A stretch of 64,000 nucleotides of DNA from Roseibium sediminis (GTDB taxonomy: Bacteria; Pseudomonadota; Alphaproteobacteria; Rhizobiales; Stappiaceae), in NCBI RefSeq assembly GCF_008711325.1, contig NZ_VXDB01000004.1:62001-126000 (forward strand), written 5' to 3'. The notes below the pieces were generated by a model. That model saw only the letters and a list, made by a program, of their open reading frames with translations, ran no database searches and was not told where the DNA came from. Within the stretch, counting starts at the first letter, position 1. Each line of letters opens with the position of its first letter. A program made the position numbers and the translations under genes. This document shows, in pieces, positions 1 to 9,242 of the stretch.

Positions 1-241
1 GATAAAATGGTGCAACATGGGCAAGGGCGACGCGCAGATCTTGGGCTCGCTTTTTGGGCCAACGAACCAGTGGTGTGCGGCACTTGCCTTCTGGTTCAGC
101 AGCGCACGCAACGGCTTTATGAAAGTCTTCGTCGGTCACTTCGTTTGCAAGCAAGACTCTGCTTTCAGAAAATGCAGGCTCGGCAATCAATAGGCAAATC
201 GTGGACGCGCAGAAAAGAATTTTCAGAAATCGCTGCTTCAT
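1..241 (-). CDS. Secreted protein, C-terminus cut by window edge
   Basis: An open reading frame on the minus strand starts with ATG at 241-239 and runs without a stop to the window edge, giving about 80 residues. It begins MKQRFLKILFCASTICLLIA, a positively charged end followed by a hydrophobic core, with a plausible cleavage after PAFS near residue 25; the rest reads as a soluble exported domain (VLLANEVTDEDFHKAVACAA, then LVRWPKKRAQDLRVALAHVA). A strong Shine-Dalgarno, GGGAGGG, lies about 5 bases upstream of the ATG. It diverges from the ParA-type gene. The 'DEDFHKAVACAA ... LVRW' beginning loosely resembles DUF2927 exported proteins of alphaproteobacteria, but this is from memory and weak. 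Function unknown; partial. Confidence 0.7.
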   Translation of the reverse strand, partial: MKQRFLKILFCASTICLLIAEPAFSESRVLLANEVTDEDFHKAVACAAEPEGKCRTPLVRWPKKRAQDLRVALAHVAPFY

Positions 242-314
242 GATCCCTCCCAAGCTGCTTTGGCTTGATTTGAGCGCCCCATTGCCGCTGCGTCCAGCCC
301 CAAAATCGGATGAG

Positions 315-343
315 TTGCAAAGTTTCATGCTGCAATGCAATAT
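315..343 (+). promoter_or_regulatory. Candidate promoter of the ParA-type gene
   Basis: TTGCAA at 315-320 and CAATAT at 338-343 are separated by exactly 17 bases, matching a housekeeping sigma promoter in spacing and roughly in sequence. It lies 35 bases upstream of the ATG at 379. No transcription data. Confidence 0.4.
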
Positions 344-378
344 CGTCAAAATGCATTGGAAGGCGGAAGGGATTCGCT

Positions 379-1020
379 ATGTCGGGCCGGATATTGACCG
401 TGGCGCAGCAAAAGGGTGGGTCGGGCAAGACGACCCTGAGTGCTCATCTGGCAGTGGCGCTCGCGCGCAAGACGGGTGAGCCGGTCGCGATTCTGGACGT
501 TGATCCGCAAGGGTCTCTCGGCACCTGGTATGAGGCCCGCGAAAACACCTTCGGCGAGGACAATACCGGCCTTTGCTTCCGCACGGCCTCCGGCTGGGGC
601 GCGCGGCGCGAGGCCCGTTCTCTGGCCCGATCCCACGGCTTTGTGGTGATTGATACGCCGCCCAAGACTGACACGGATGCACGGCCCGCCATTGAAGCTG
701 CCGACTTCGTGTTCGTGCCGGTTCAACCGACCCCGGTCGACGTTTGGGCCACCGAGCAGACTATCGAGCTTGCGGCGCGCGAAAAGACCCCGGCAATCCT
801 CGTCATGAACCGGGTTCCGCCCCGCGCTGCGCTGACAGCTGAAATGGATGAGGCCATTCGTTCGTCCGGCTATGAGGCGTTTGCAAGTCGGCTGGGCAAC
901 AGAACCAGCTTTGCCGCATCCATGGGGCAGGGGGCAACCGTGATGGAAGAAGCGCCGTCCAGCAAGGCGGCGGAAGAGATGGATGCACTGATCAAAGAAC
1001 TTTTGGCCCGCATCGACTGA
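379..1020 (+). CDS. ParA/MinD-family ATPase, orphan
   Basis: A 213-residue cytoplasmic P-loop ATPase of the ParA type. The deviant Walker A box KGGSGKTT is at residues 12-19, the Walker A' aspartates are in ILDVDPQG (about 38-45), and the Walker B-like segment FVVIDTPPK follows. Such proteins use ATP-dependent dimerisation and DNA or membrane binding to position cargo. The ATG at 379 is preferred over an upstream in-frame ATG at 310 because GGAAGG sits 8 bases before it and the family's conserved core starts immediately after. No ParB, parS-like repeat or plasmid replication gene is nearby, so it is likely an orphan ParA acting on something other than chromosome or plasmid segregation. Its partner cannot be told from here. 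Confidence 0.9.
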   Translation: MSGRILTVAQQKGGSGKTTLSAHLAVALARKTGEPVAILDVDPQGSLGTWYEARENTFGEDNTGLCFRTASGWGARREARSLARSHGFVVIDTPPKTDTDARPAIEAADFVFVPVQPTPVDVWATEQTIELAAREKTPAILVMNRVPPRAALTAEMDEAIRSSGYEAFASRLGNRTSFAASMGQGATVMEEAPSSKAAEEMDALIKELLARID

Positions 1021-1133
1021 AACCATTTACCCTTGCGAAAAATCACGGCTGCGGCAGTTGCCATGCCTTCGACACGATCTCATGATGGGCTCGGCAAGTC
1101 TGGGTTGTCACATCTCGCCGCGAGGGTATTGTC

Positions 1134-4100
1134 GTGTCCGGTCCTTTTTCTAAAAAATCCATTGAATTCAAAGAGTTTCATCTCGGGAAACTAGTGTCGG
1201 CCTTTCTGGTCGCAGCGAGCCTTTCAACGGTGGCCGCCGCAGCGGATCGCCGGATTGTCACGATCGATGATGCCGATTATTTCGGCGCGGACTATCGCAC
1301 GGTAAAAGATGTGGATCTGGATGCCTGTAAGGCTGTCTGTCTCGATGACAAGCAATGTCGGGCCTTCACGTTCAATGCGTCCGCTGGATGGTGTTTCCTG
1401 AAATCCGATACCGGACATCTGCAGAGCTTTGCCGGAGCGATTGCCGGACGTGTGCTGGAAGTGGAAGCGCCGCGCCAGACAGCGGAAGGGGAAAGACGCA
1501 AGGAACTGTCTTTTCTGACGGCTTACCAGATCGAGGCAGCCCGCACATTTGAAGTGCGTACCACGGCGGACGGAAATCCAGGCGCAGAAAGTGTCGATGC
1601 TCTTCTGCAGCGTGGTCGACAGGCGTTGGCAGACGGAAACGGGCAGGCAGCAGAGCCTGCGTATCAGGGCCTCGCCGCACTTGAACCAGACAGTTTTGAC
1701 GCGTGGGCCGGACTTGCTCGTGCCTATTATCGACAAAATCCTGACGACTGGCAGGAGCGCCAGCAAAAGCGGGACAACGCGGTTCTGGCGTCCACTATCG
1801 CCTATTTGAAGGCGGTGACCCGTACGGAACGGGCCGATGCCCTTGACCTGTTGGGGTTCGGTCTTGGTCGGCAGGACAACTGGAAGCCTGCCATCAAGGC
1901 GTTTCGCGCCTCGCTTGAGTTGGAAGACCAGCCGGATACTCGCAAGCGCTATGACGATGCCATTGCAGAACACGGCTTCCGGATTGTCGATCATCAGGTT
2001 GATTCCGATGCCGTGTCTCCCCGCATCTGTCTGGTCTTTTCAGACAACCTGCCGCGCGGCAGCGATCTGGCTCCCTATGTGAAGGCGACCGGGTCGGGCA
2101 CATTGTCCATTGAGACCGATGACAACCAGATCTGTGTTGACGGTGTTCAGCACGGGGCACGGTACAACGTGACCGCAAGAAGTGGTCTTCCGGCAGCAGA
2201 CGGCGAAAAACTGGAAAAGGAAGCCCGTCTTTCAATCTATGTGCGCGACCGGGCACCCACCGTGCGCTTTATCGGGCGTTCCTATGTCCTGCCAGCTGGC
2301 GGAGATCCGACGATCCCGGTGATTTCGGTCAACACGACGGAAGTTGAAACAAAACTCTATCGGATCGGCTATCGCGGTCTGGCGCCGGTTATTCGCGACG
2401 GGAAGTTCCTTCAGCAACTTGCGGGTTATCAGGCAGACCAGATCGAAAATGAGCTGGGAGAGGCGGTGTGGTCCGGCGTTGTCGAAACGGAAAATCCACT
2501 CAACGAGGATGTGACGACCGCCATCCCGCTGAATGACATTGGCGTTGAAATGAAACCGGGCCTGTACGTGATGACGGCAAGGTCCAGATCCGACACGAAA
2601 AACGAGTGGGGCCCTATGGCGACCCAGTGGTTCGTGGTGACCGATCTGGGGCTGACTGCGGTGACGTCCGAAGATGGTATCACGGTCAATGTCCGCTCGC
2701 TGCTGGACGGAAAGCCGGTTGAAGGCGTCGGGGTGCATCTGGTTGCGGTCAACAATGAGACGCTTGATACGGCATCGACGAACGAAGACGGCATCGCTCA
2801 TTTTGCAGCAGGCATCACACGCGGTATTGGTGGGCGTGAGCCATCTCACATTACCGCCGCTCCCGAACACGGCAACCATGCGTTTCTCGATCTTCGCAAA
2901 CCCGCTTTTGATCTCTCCGACAGGGGAGTGACGGGAAGGCCTGCTCCCGGCCCTCTGGATGTTTTCGCCTGGACGGACCGTGGTATCTACAAGGCCGGAG
3001 AAGTCGTGCATCTGCAGGCTCTGCTTCGCACGGCCAAGGCCCATGCCCAGGAAGACTTGCCGCTGACGCTCAAGGTCATCCGGCCAGACGGCGTCGAACA
3101 TTTGAGTGCTGTGCTCAAGGATCAGGGCCTTGGCGGGTATCTGGAAAACATTGTGCTTTCCTCGTCTGCACAACAGGGTGTCTGGTCCTTAGAAGTCTAC
3201 GCGGACCCCAAGGCGCAGGCGCTTGCCCAAAAGACGTTCCTTGTCGAGGACTATCAGCCGGAGCGCGTGGACTTCACGCTTGAGAGCGACGCGGGCGAAT
3301 TCAGTACGCAATCAGGAACCGAAGTCTCCCTTCAGGCTCGCTTTCTCTACGGTGCGCCGGCCAGCGGCCAGAAGCTGGAAGGCACGGTCAGCGTGAAACC
3401 GACCCGCGAACTTGCTGCCTGGCCGGGATACCAGTTCGGATTGAACGACAGCGAAACCTACCCGGTGTCTGCCGTCTTGCCGTCCGGGCTTGTCACGGAC
3501 GCCGACGGGAATCTGACCTTCACCGTTGATCTGCCGGACGTTCCGGAAACGACAGCACTTTATGCCGCCGAGCTGACCACACGACTGGTGGAAGCAGGTG
3601 GGCGCTATGTCGAGCGCCGACTTGACCTGCCGGTCACTTCGGACGGGCCGCGCATTGGCATCAAGCCGAATTTCGATGGTGGAGTGGATGAGGGCGGCCC
3701 AGCGTCATTCTCGGTCATGGTGATTGACGCGTCGGGCCAACGGCAGGAACAGGCCGGAATTGAATGGATCCTCTCCAAGCTGGATCGCCAGTATCAGTGG
3801 TATCGCACCAATGGCAGCTGGCAATATGAACCGATCACTTCAACCCGGCGGGTGGAAAGCGGCGAAATCGATGCCCAGGCATCCGCCGCAGTGGAGTTTT
3901 CTGTCCCTGTTCAGTGGGGCGAATACCGTCTGGAAATGGTGTCCGAAGAGCTTGGCATCGTCACCAGTGTCGATTTTTCGGCTGGTTGGTATACGGCGAG
4001 CGCCACATCGGAAACGCCGGACTATCTGGACGTTGGTCTCGACAAGGAAGCTTACCGGATAGGCGAAACCGCCAAATTGCGGATCGTTCCTCAAATGGCG

Positions 4101-6644
4101 GGCGAGGTGACGGTTCAGGTTGTGTCCGGTGGTGTTCGGGAAACGAAAACACTGGAAGTTGGAACCGAGCCGCTTGATGTGCCGATTGAAGTTTCGGCCG
4201 AGTGGGGGGCAGGCGCCTATATTGTTGCAAACCTCGCAAGGCCGATGGACGCCTCTGCGAGCCGCATGCCGTCGCGGGCAATCGGTCTGAGCTGGCTCAA
4301 GGTCGACCCGCAGGATCGGGTGCTGGATGTCAGCCTGAGCTTGCCTGAGCGAGTGTTGCCGATGACCAGCCTTGATGTCCCCGTGAAGATTGCAAACCTT
4401 GCCCCGGGCAGTGAAGCCTATCTGACATTGGCTGCGGTTGATGTGGGCATTCTCAATCTGACGGGTTTTGAAAGCCCGGCGCCGGACAAATGGTATTACG
4501 GCCAGCACAGACTGGGCGCAGATATACGGGACCTTTACGGCCAGCTGATCGATACGACGCTCGGAAAACGGGGACGCGTGCGGTCGGGCGGGGATGCCGG
4601 GGCAATGCGCCTTGATGCGCCTCCGCCAGACGAAGAGCCCGTTGCACTCTTTTCCGGCATAGTCAAAGTTTCGGATGATGGCACCGCCTCTGTTCCACTT
4701 GATCTGCCGGATTTCAACGGCAGCCTGCGGATCATGGTCGTTGCCTGGAGCGCCGATGGTGTGGGGCATGGCGAACAGGATCTTGAAGTCCGCTCACCTG
4801 TCGTGGTCACGGCGACGGCTCCCCGGTTCCTTGCCCCGTCCGATGCGTCACGGCTTTTGCTTGCCATCGACAATGTGGATGGTGAAAGCGGAGAGTATCA
4901 GCTGACCGTCTCTGCAGGCGAGGGGCTGGAAATCACCGAATCTTCTCTGGCGGCTCAGATCCTCACGCTTGAGAAGGGCAAACGGGTTGATCTGAGGCTC
5001 CCGGTTCGGGCGACCGGTGCGCTCGGACGTGGAGAGATCCTTGCGTCACTGACTGGCCCGAACGGCGAGGAATTTGTTGAAACGGTCAATATCGACGTGA
5101 AAGACAACCAGCCAGAGGTTCTGCGTCGCTCGACACTCACGCTTGCAGCCAATGGCAGCCTTGTGCTCGATAGTGCCGTTCTGGACGGCCTGAAGGCAGA
5201 TACAGCCAGGGTGTCCGTCACTGCGGGGCTTGCCGGTCGGATAGATATCGGCGGTTTGTTGACCGCCCTCGACCGGTACCCTTATGGCTGCACCGAACAG
5301 ACAACCAGCCGCGCCTTGCCTTTGCTTTACCTTAGCTCCGTCGCTGAAAATGCCGGATTGGGGTCGGCGGAAGATCTGCGCGAAAAGGTGGAGACAGGCA
5401 TCCAGAGGGTTCTTGCCAATCAATCCTCGAACGGCTCCTTCGGGCTCTGGAACAGCTATGCTACGGGAGACGGATGGCTGGACGCCTATGTTACCGACTT
5501 CCTGACAAGGGCCAAGGAGCAAGGGTTCGATGTTCCTGCCCGAGCTCTCGACTCGGCGCTCGACAATCTGGAAAACAGATTGGCCTATGCCTCCGACTTT
5601 GCCGAAGGCGGCGAGGACATCGGCTATGGCCTCTACGTTCTCGCCCGCAATGGCAGAGCGTCCATCGGAGACCTCAGATATTATCTGGATGCCAAGCTGA
5701 ACGCCTTCTCGACGCCGCTCGCAAAGGCGCAGGTTGCCGCCGGTCTTGCGCTTTACGGCGAACAGGAAAGGGCAACCATCGGCTTTGATGCTGCGGTTTC
5801 GGCCCTCAGCGAACCGGTCAAGGCGGGGTATCGCTCCGATTTCGGAACGCCGCTTCGTGATGACGCCGGTGTGCTGGGGTATATTGCAGCAGGGATCAAG
5901 GATGCGCCCTTGCAGAGCCGGGCCTTGTCCATTCTGGAAGAGCGTCAGGCAAAAGCCGGGTCCTATTCCACGCAAGACATGGCGTGGATGTTGCTCGCGG
6001 CCAACGAGCTGCAAAAGGAAGCCGCAGAAACGTCGCTCTCTGTCAACGGGACTGCTCAGCAGGGGCGAATAGCCTGGTCATTCAATGGTGCGGAACTTGC
6101 CGCAGCTTCGAACGAATTCAGGAATGAGACCGCAGAGCCAGTCAGTCTTCTGGTATCTGTCGCCGGTCAGCCGACTGCGCCCGAACCTGCCAGTGAAAAC
6201 GGCTATTCCATCGAAAGGGTGCTGTATGATCTGGATGGCAACCAGCTGGAGCCTTCTGCCATTCCGGTAAACACACGAATTGCGGTTGTTGTCACTGTCC
6301 GGACCTTGTCGGATCAGGCAGGGCGATTGATGGTCGTTGATCGCCTACCGGCGGGATTTGCGGTCGACAATCCACGGCTGGTTCGCTCCGGGGACCTCGG
6401 CGGGCTCGATTTCCTCTCCACCATCGATCAGCCAGATTACATTGCCTTCCATGCAGACCGAGTGGAGGCCGCGATCGACCAGACCCGTTACGGCGGAAGC
6501 GAGCTGACCTTTGCGTATCTGGCGCGGGCAGTGATACCGGGTGAATACGCTCAACCCGCGGCGAGCGTTGAGGACATGTATCGACCGGATCGCCGGGCCA
6601 ATACCGCGAGCGGCCGGGTGCAAATCCTCGGACCCGACAGATAA
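1134..6644 (+). CDS. Bacterial alpha-2-macroglobulin with N-terminal PAN module
   Basis: An 1836-residue exported macroglobulin, longer than E. coli YfhM (about 1650). A GTG start is followed by a signal-like segment (about 20-38, ending VAAAADRR) without a lipobox cysteine. Residues about 42-95 form a PAN/Apple-like module with cysteines at 65, 69, 75 and 87. Residues about 150-285 look like TPR repeats, followed by the MG-type beta domains. The thioester motif CTEQ is intact at 1386-1389 in YGCTEQTTSRAL, at the start of the alpha-helical thioester domain. Family knowledge: these proteins trap attacking proteases in the periplasm, the thioester coupling covalently to the target. The PBP1C gene starts 8 bases downstream, the classic pairing thought to defend and repair the envelope. 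The GTG start lacks a convincing ribosome site, so the exact start is less certain. Confidence 0.93.
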   Translation: MSGPFSKKSIEFKEFHLGKLVSAFLVAASLSTVAAAADRRIVTIDDADYFGADYRTVKDVDLDACKAVCLDDKQCRAFTFNASAGWCFLKSDTGHLQSFAGAIAGRVLEVEAPRQTAEGERRKELSFLTAYQIEAARTFEVRTTADGNPGAESVDALLQRGRQALADGNGQAAEPAYQGLAALEPDSFDAWAGLARAYYRQNPDDWQERQQKRDNAVLASTIAYLKAVTRTERADALDLLGFGLGRQDNWKPAIKAFRASLELEDQPDTRKRYDDAIAEHGFRIVDHQVDSDAVSPRICLVFSDNLPRGSDLAPYVKATGSGTLSIETDDNQICVDGVQHGARYNVTARSGLPAADGEKLEKEARLSIYVRDRAPTVRFIGRSYVLPAGGDPTIPVISVNTTEVETKLYRIGYRGLAPVIRDGKFLQQLAGYQADQIENELGEAVWSGVVETENPLNEDVTTAIPLNDIGVEMKPGLYVMTARSRSDTKNEWGPMATQWFVVTDLGLTAVTSEDGITVNVRSLLDGKPVEGVGVHLVAVNNETLDTASTNEDGIAHFAAGITRGIGGREPSHITAAPEHGNHAFLDLRKPAFDLSDRGVTGRPAPGPLDVFAWTDRGIYKAGEVVHLQALLRTAKAHAQEDLPLTLKVIRPDGVEHLSAVLKDQGLGGYLENIVLSSSAQQGVWSLEVYADPKAQALAQKTFLVEDYQPERVDFTLESDAGEFSTQSGTEVSLQARFLYGAPASGQKLEGTVSVKPTRELAAWPGYQFGLNDSETYPVSAVLPSGLVTDADGNLTFTVDLPDVPETTALYAAELTTRLVEAGGRYVERRLDLPVTSDGPRIGIKPNFDGGVDEGGPASFSVMVIDASGQRQEQAGIEWILSKLDRQYQWYRTNGSWQYEPITSTRRVESGEIDAQASAAVEFSVPVQWGEYRLEMVSEELGIVTSVDFSAGWYTASATSETPDYLDVGLDKEAYRIGETAKLRIVPQMAGEVTVQVVSGGVRETKTLEVGTEPLDVPIEVSAEWGAGAYIVANLARPMDASASRMPSRAIGLSWLKVDPQDRVLDVSLSLPERVLPMTSLDVPVKIANLAPGSEAYLTLAAVDVGILNLTGFESPAPDKWYYGQHRLGADIRDLYGQLIDTTLGKRGRVRSGGDAGAMRLDAPPPDEEPVALFSGIVKVSDDGTASVPLDLPDFNGSLRIMVVAWSADGVGHGEQDLEVRSPVVVTATAPRFLAPSDASRLLLAIDNVDGESGEYQLTVSAGEGLEITESSLAAQILTLEKGKRVDLRLPVRATGALGRGEILASLTGPNGEEFVETVNIDVKDNQPEVLRRSTLTLAANGSLVLDSAVLDGLKADTARVSVTAGLAGRIDIGGLLTALDRYPYGCTEQTTSRALPLLYLSSVAENAGLGSAEDLREKVETGIQRVLANQSSNGSFGLWNSYATGDGWLDAYVTDFLTRAKEQGFDVPARALDSALDNLENRLAYASDFAEGGEDIGYGLYVLARNGRASIGDLRYYLDAKLNAFSTPLAKAQVAAGLALYGEQERATIGFDAAVSALSEPVKAGYRSDFGTPLRDDAGVLGYIAAGIKDAPLQSRALSILEERQAKAGSYSTQDMAWMLLAANELQKEAAETSLSVNGTAQQGRIAWSFNGAELAAASNEFRNETAEPVSLLVSVAGQPTAPEPASENGYSIERVLYDLDGNQLEPSAIPVNTRIAVVVTVRTLSDQAGRLMVVDRLPAGFAVDNPRLVRSGDLGGLDFLSTIDQPDYIAFHADRVEAAIDQTRYGGSELTFAYLARAVIPGEYAQPAASVEDMYRPDRRANTASGRVQILGPDR

Positions 6645-6652
6645 GCGGAACG

Positions 6653-8806
6653 ATGGCCTCGCTCACAAAGACCCGAAAGACAAACCGGCAGCGTTTCTAC
6701 GCTGCCGGAACAGCTTTGGCCGTGGCGGGGCTCCTGGTTTCCGGAGGCTTCAAGATTGCTGCAGATTACAAGGCAGCTGAAGCGATACTGGAACAAACAG
6801 ACCTGTCGGTTTCAAACGTCGTGCTGGACAGGAATGACCGGCTGTTGCGAGCCTTTTTGAGTGCTGACGAAAAATGGCGCCTACCGGTCGAACTGGATGC
6901 GATCGATCCGATCTATTTCAAGCTTCTAATTGCTTATGAAGATCGGCGCTTTCGTGAGCATTCGGGTGTCGACCTTCGCGCCTTGGTCAGAGCAGGCGTT
7001 CAATTGGCTAGCCGGGGCAGGGTCGTTTCCGGCGGCTCCACGCTCACCATGCAGGTCGCGCGACTCTTGTCTGAAGAGGGAACGCGCAGCCTGGCTGCAA
7101 AATACCATCAGGTCCTCAAGGCAATTGCCTTGGAAGACGCCCTGAGCAAAGACGAGATTTTGGCGCTCTATGCCTTGCGGGCGCCGTTTGGCGGAAATCT
7201 GGAAGGGATTCGCGCGGCTTCGCTGATCTGGTTCGGCAAGGAGCCATCCCGTCTCACGTTGGCAGAGGCGGCCTTGCTTGTGGCCTTGCCGCAGTCACCG
7301 GAAGGACGCCGTCCGGATCGTTCGCCAAAGGCTGCAAGAAACGCGCGGGACCGTGTGCTTGATGTGGCGGCTGCAACCGGTGTTGCCTCGCTCGATGAAA
7401 TTGCTGCGGCAAAACGGGAACGGCTCCCGGTCAGCTGGCGGAAGATGCCGCAACACGCCCCGCACAAGTCGCGGCAGGTGGTTGCTGCCAACCCTGCTCG
7501 AAGCGTTCATCATCTGACACTGGATCTTGAGCTGCAAAAATCGCTGGAAAGTCTGGCGAGCAAGCGGGTCGGCAAGCTTGGCCGAAAGGTCTCGATGGCG
7601 ATCGTGGTTGCCGATCACACCAGCAGCGAAATTCTCGCCGCGGTTGGCTCTCCGGGCCTGCATGATCGCGCCCGTCAGGGCCATGTGGATATGACGGAAG
7701 CTGTCCGATCTCCAGGGTCCACCTTGAAGCCTTATATATATGGACTCGCTTTCGAGGACCGTATCGCGCTACCCGAAAGCCTTATTCAGGACCGCCCCGT
7801 AGACTTCGACGGCTATCGTCCGACGAATTTTGACCAAGGCTATCAGGGGGCGATCACGGTCCGCCACGCACTCCAGCAGTCGCTGAACACTCCGGCAGTC
7901 CAGCTTTTGGATACCGTCGGTCCGGCGCGGCTCATGGCACGCATGAAGCGGGCAGGGCTTTCCCCCGATCTTCCCGGACAGGATGCGGCAGGACTGGCAA
8001 TCGGTCTCGGTGGTGTGGGGGTCAGCCTGATGGACCTCGTCCGCCTCTATGCCGGTCTCGCCGAATTGGGGCGTCCGGTCGATCTTCATTTTTCCCGCGA
8101 TGGCGAAAGCGAAACCACGAAGTCCTCTGTAAACCGGCAACAAAGCCGACCGTTCCTTTCGGAAGCCGCCGCATGGCAGGTTGTCGACATTTTGTCGGGC
8201 TTGCCTCAGCCTCAAGCAGCCAAGGCTCAGGCCGTGGCTTACAAGACTGGCACGTCCTACGGATATCGCGACGCGTGGTCTGTCGGCTTTGATGGGCAGC
8301 ACGTTGTCGGCGTATGGGTCGGCAGACCGGACGGGTCGCCTGTTTCGGGGCAAACAGGGGCAGAATCAGCCAGTCCGATTCTCTTTGAGGTTTTTCAGCG
8401 GATTGGCTCGGCGCGTGTCGCCCTGCCACAAAGGCCCGACGGCGTGGCCGATCTGGTAACTGCGGAGCTACCGATTCCCCTCCAAAGGGCGCGAATCGAC
8501 GCCAGAGCATCTCCTAACCAACACGATCAGACGTTCAAGATCATGTTTCCGCCAGACAACGCAGTCCTCGAATTGGCCGGAACTTCCAGCCGAAGCGCTG
8601 CCGACCAGTTGGTCATCAAACTGCAAGGCGGGAAACTGCCATTTGTGATTCTGGAAAACGGCAAACCAGTTTCAGGTATGGGCAAAGCTTACTCAAGACA
8701 GTTTCACTTTGTGCCGACGGGGCCGGGTGTGACGTCGCTCGCGGTGATCGACAGGGTTGGAAACGCGGCGACCGTGCGTCTCGACATTCGTTCCATTGGC
8801 GGCTAA
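6653..8806 (+). CDS. pbpC: Penicillin-binding protein 1C (peptidoglycan glycosyltransferase)
   Basis: A 717-residue class A penicillin-binding protein of the PBP1C type, anchored by one N-terminal membrane segment (about 17-33). The glycosyltransferase domain has motif 1 EDRRFREHSG (96-105, catalytic Glu96) and SGGSTLTMQVAR (127-138). The transpeptidase domain carries SxxK as S356-T-L-K359, SxN as S410-L-N412, and KTGT at 531-534. The last 95 residues match the position of the BiPBP_C beta domain that distinguishes PBP1C. It polymerises lipid II glycan strands; in E. coli, PBP1C transpeptidation is not readily shown, so the intact triad here does not prove cross-linking. It forms a two-gene unit with the macroglobulin (8-base gap), as in many proteobacteria. 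Confidence 0.95.
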   Translation: MASLTKTRKTNRQRFYAAGTALAVAGLLVSGGFKIAADYKAAEAILEQTDLSVSNVVLDRNDRLLRAFLSADEKWRLPVELDAIDPIYFKLLIAYEDRRFREHSGVDLRALVRAGVQLASRGRVVSGGSTLTMQVARLLSEEGTRSLAAKYHQVLKAIALEDALSKDEILALYALRAPFGGNLEGIRAASLIWFGKEPSRLTLAEAALLVALPQSPEGRRPDRSPKAARNARDRVLDVAAATGVASLDEIAAAKRERLPVSWRKMPQHAPHKSRQVVAANPARSVHHLTLDLELQKSLESLASKRVGKLGRKVSMAIVVADHTSSEILAAVGSPGLHDRARQGHVDMTEAVRSPGSTLKPYIYGLAFEDRIALPESLIQDRPVDFDGYRPTNFDQGYQGAITVRHALQQSLNTPAVQLLDTVGPARLMARMKRAGLSPDLPGQDAAGLAIGLGGVGVSLMDLVRLYAGLAELGRPVDLHFSRDGESETTKSSVNRQQSRPFLSEAAAWQVVDILSGLPQPQAAKAQAVAYKTGTSYGYRDAWSVGFDGQHVVGVWVGRPDGSPVSGQTGAESASPILFEVFQRIGSARVALPQRPDGVADLVTAELPIPLQRARIDARASPNQHDQTFKIMFPPDNAVLELAGTSSRSAADQLVIKLQGGKLPFVILENGKPVSGMGKAYSRQFHFVPTGPGVTSLAVIDRVGNAATVRLDIRSIGG

Positions 8807-9242
8807 CTGAGCCAGGGTCTGGCGAAAAGCTGCGTGCAATCGTCGTCAAACGGCGCTGTGTTTGGGAGCCGAATCCACGGTAAACATCGATCCAACTGCT
8901 CGAACTCCGCGTAAATGCTTGGGTTTTATGGGGCGGAAATGTGGCGAAATCGCCCGAAGTGTTACCAGTTCCTTACCGTTCATCCCCAATTGCGTGACAT
9001 TCCTGCCACACACATATCCAAAGGAAGCCGATCCGGGCTCTTCGGCTCACTTCGATGTTGAACCGGCAATCGGGATGGGTATGGTCACTTCTGCGAGCGG
9101 CTTTCGGGTCGCGCTGCTTTGCCCACTCGGAAGAAGATCCTCCGGTCGGGGACAAAGACAGAGTAATTCGCGGGGAAACGATTTTGCTAAAGGCAAAGGC
9201 CATTTGCAAAGTCTGATAGAATTGACTGATTGGAGGTCAGAT
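8807..9242. other. Gene-free stretch upstream of the porin
   Basis: 436 bases between pbpC and the porin ATG. The porin reading frame stays open back to 8862, but the implied peptide is compositionally odd and unlike a porin leader, so I read this as an untranslated leader or promoter region. One promoter-like pair is visible: TTGAAC at 9058-9063 and TATGGT at 9080-9085, 16 bases apart. If used, it would give a leader of about 150 bases, long enough for post-transcriptional control by small RNAs. Confidence 0.4.

Noticed and set aside
8862..9242. Upstream in-frame extension of the porin (127 codons)
   Set aside because: No ribosome site, odd composition, and the signal peptide begins at 9243 with GGAGG just upstream.
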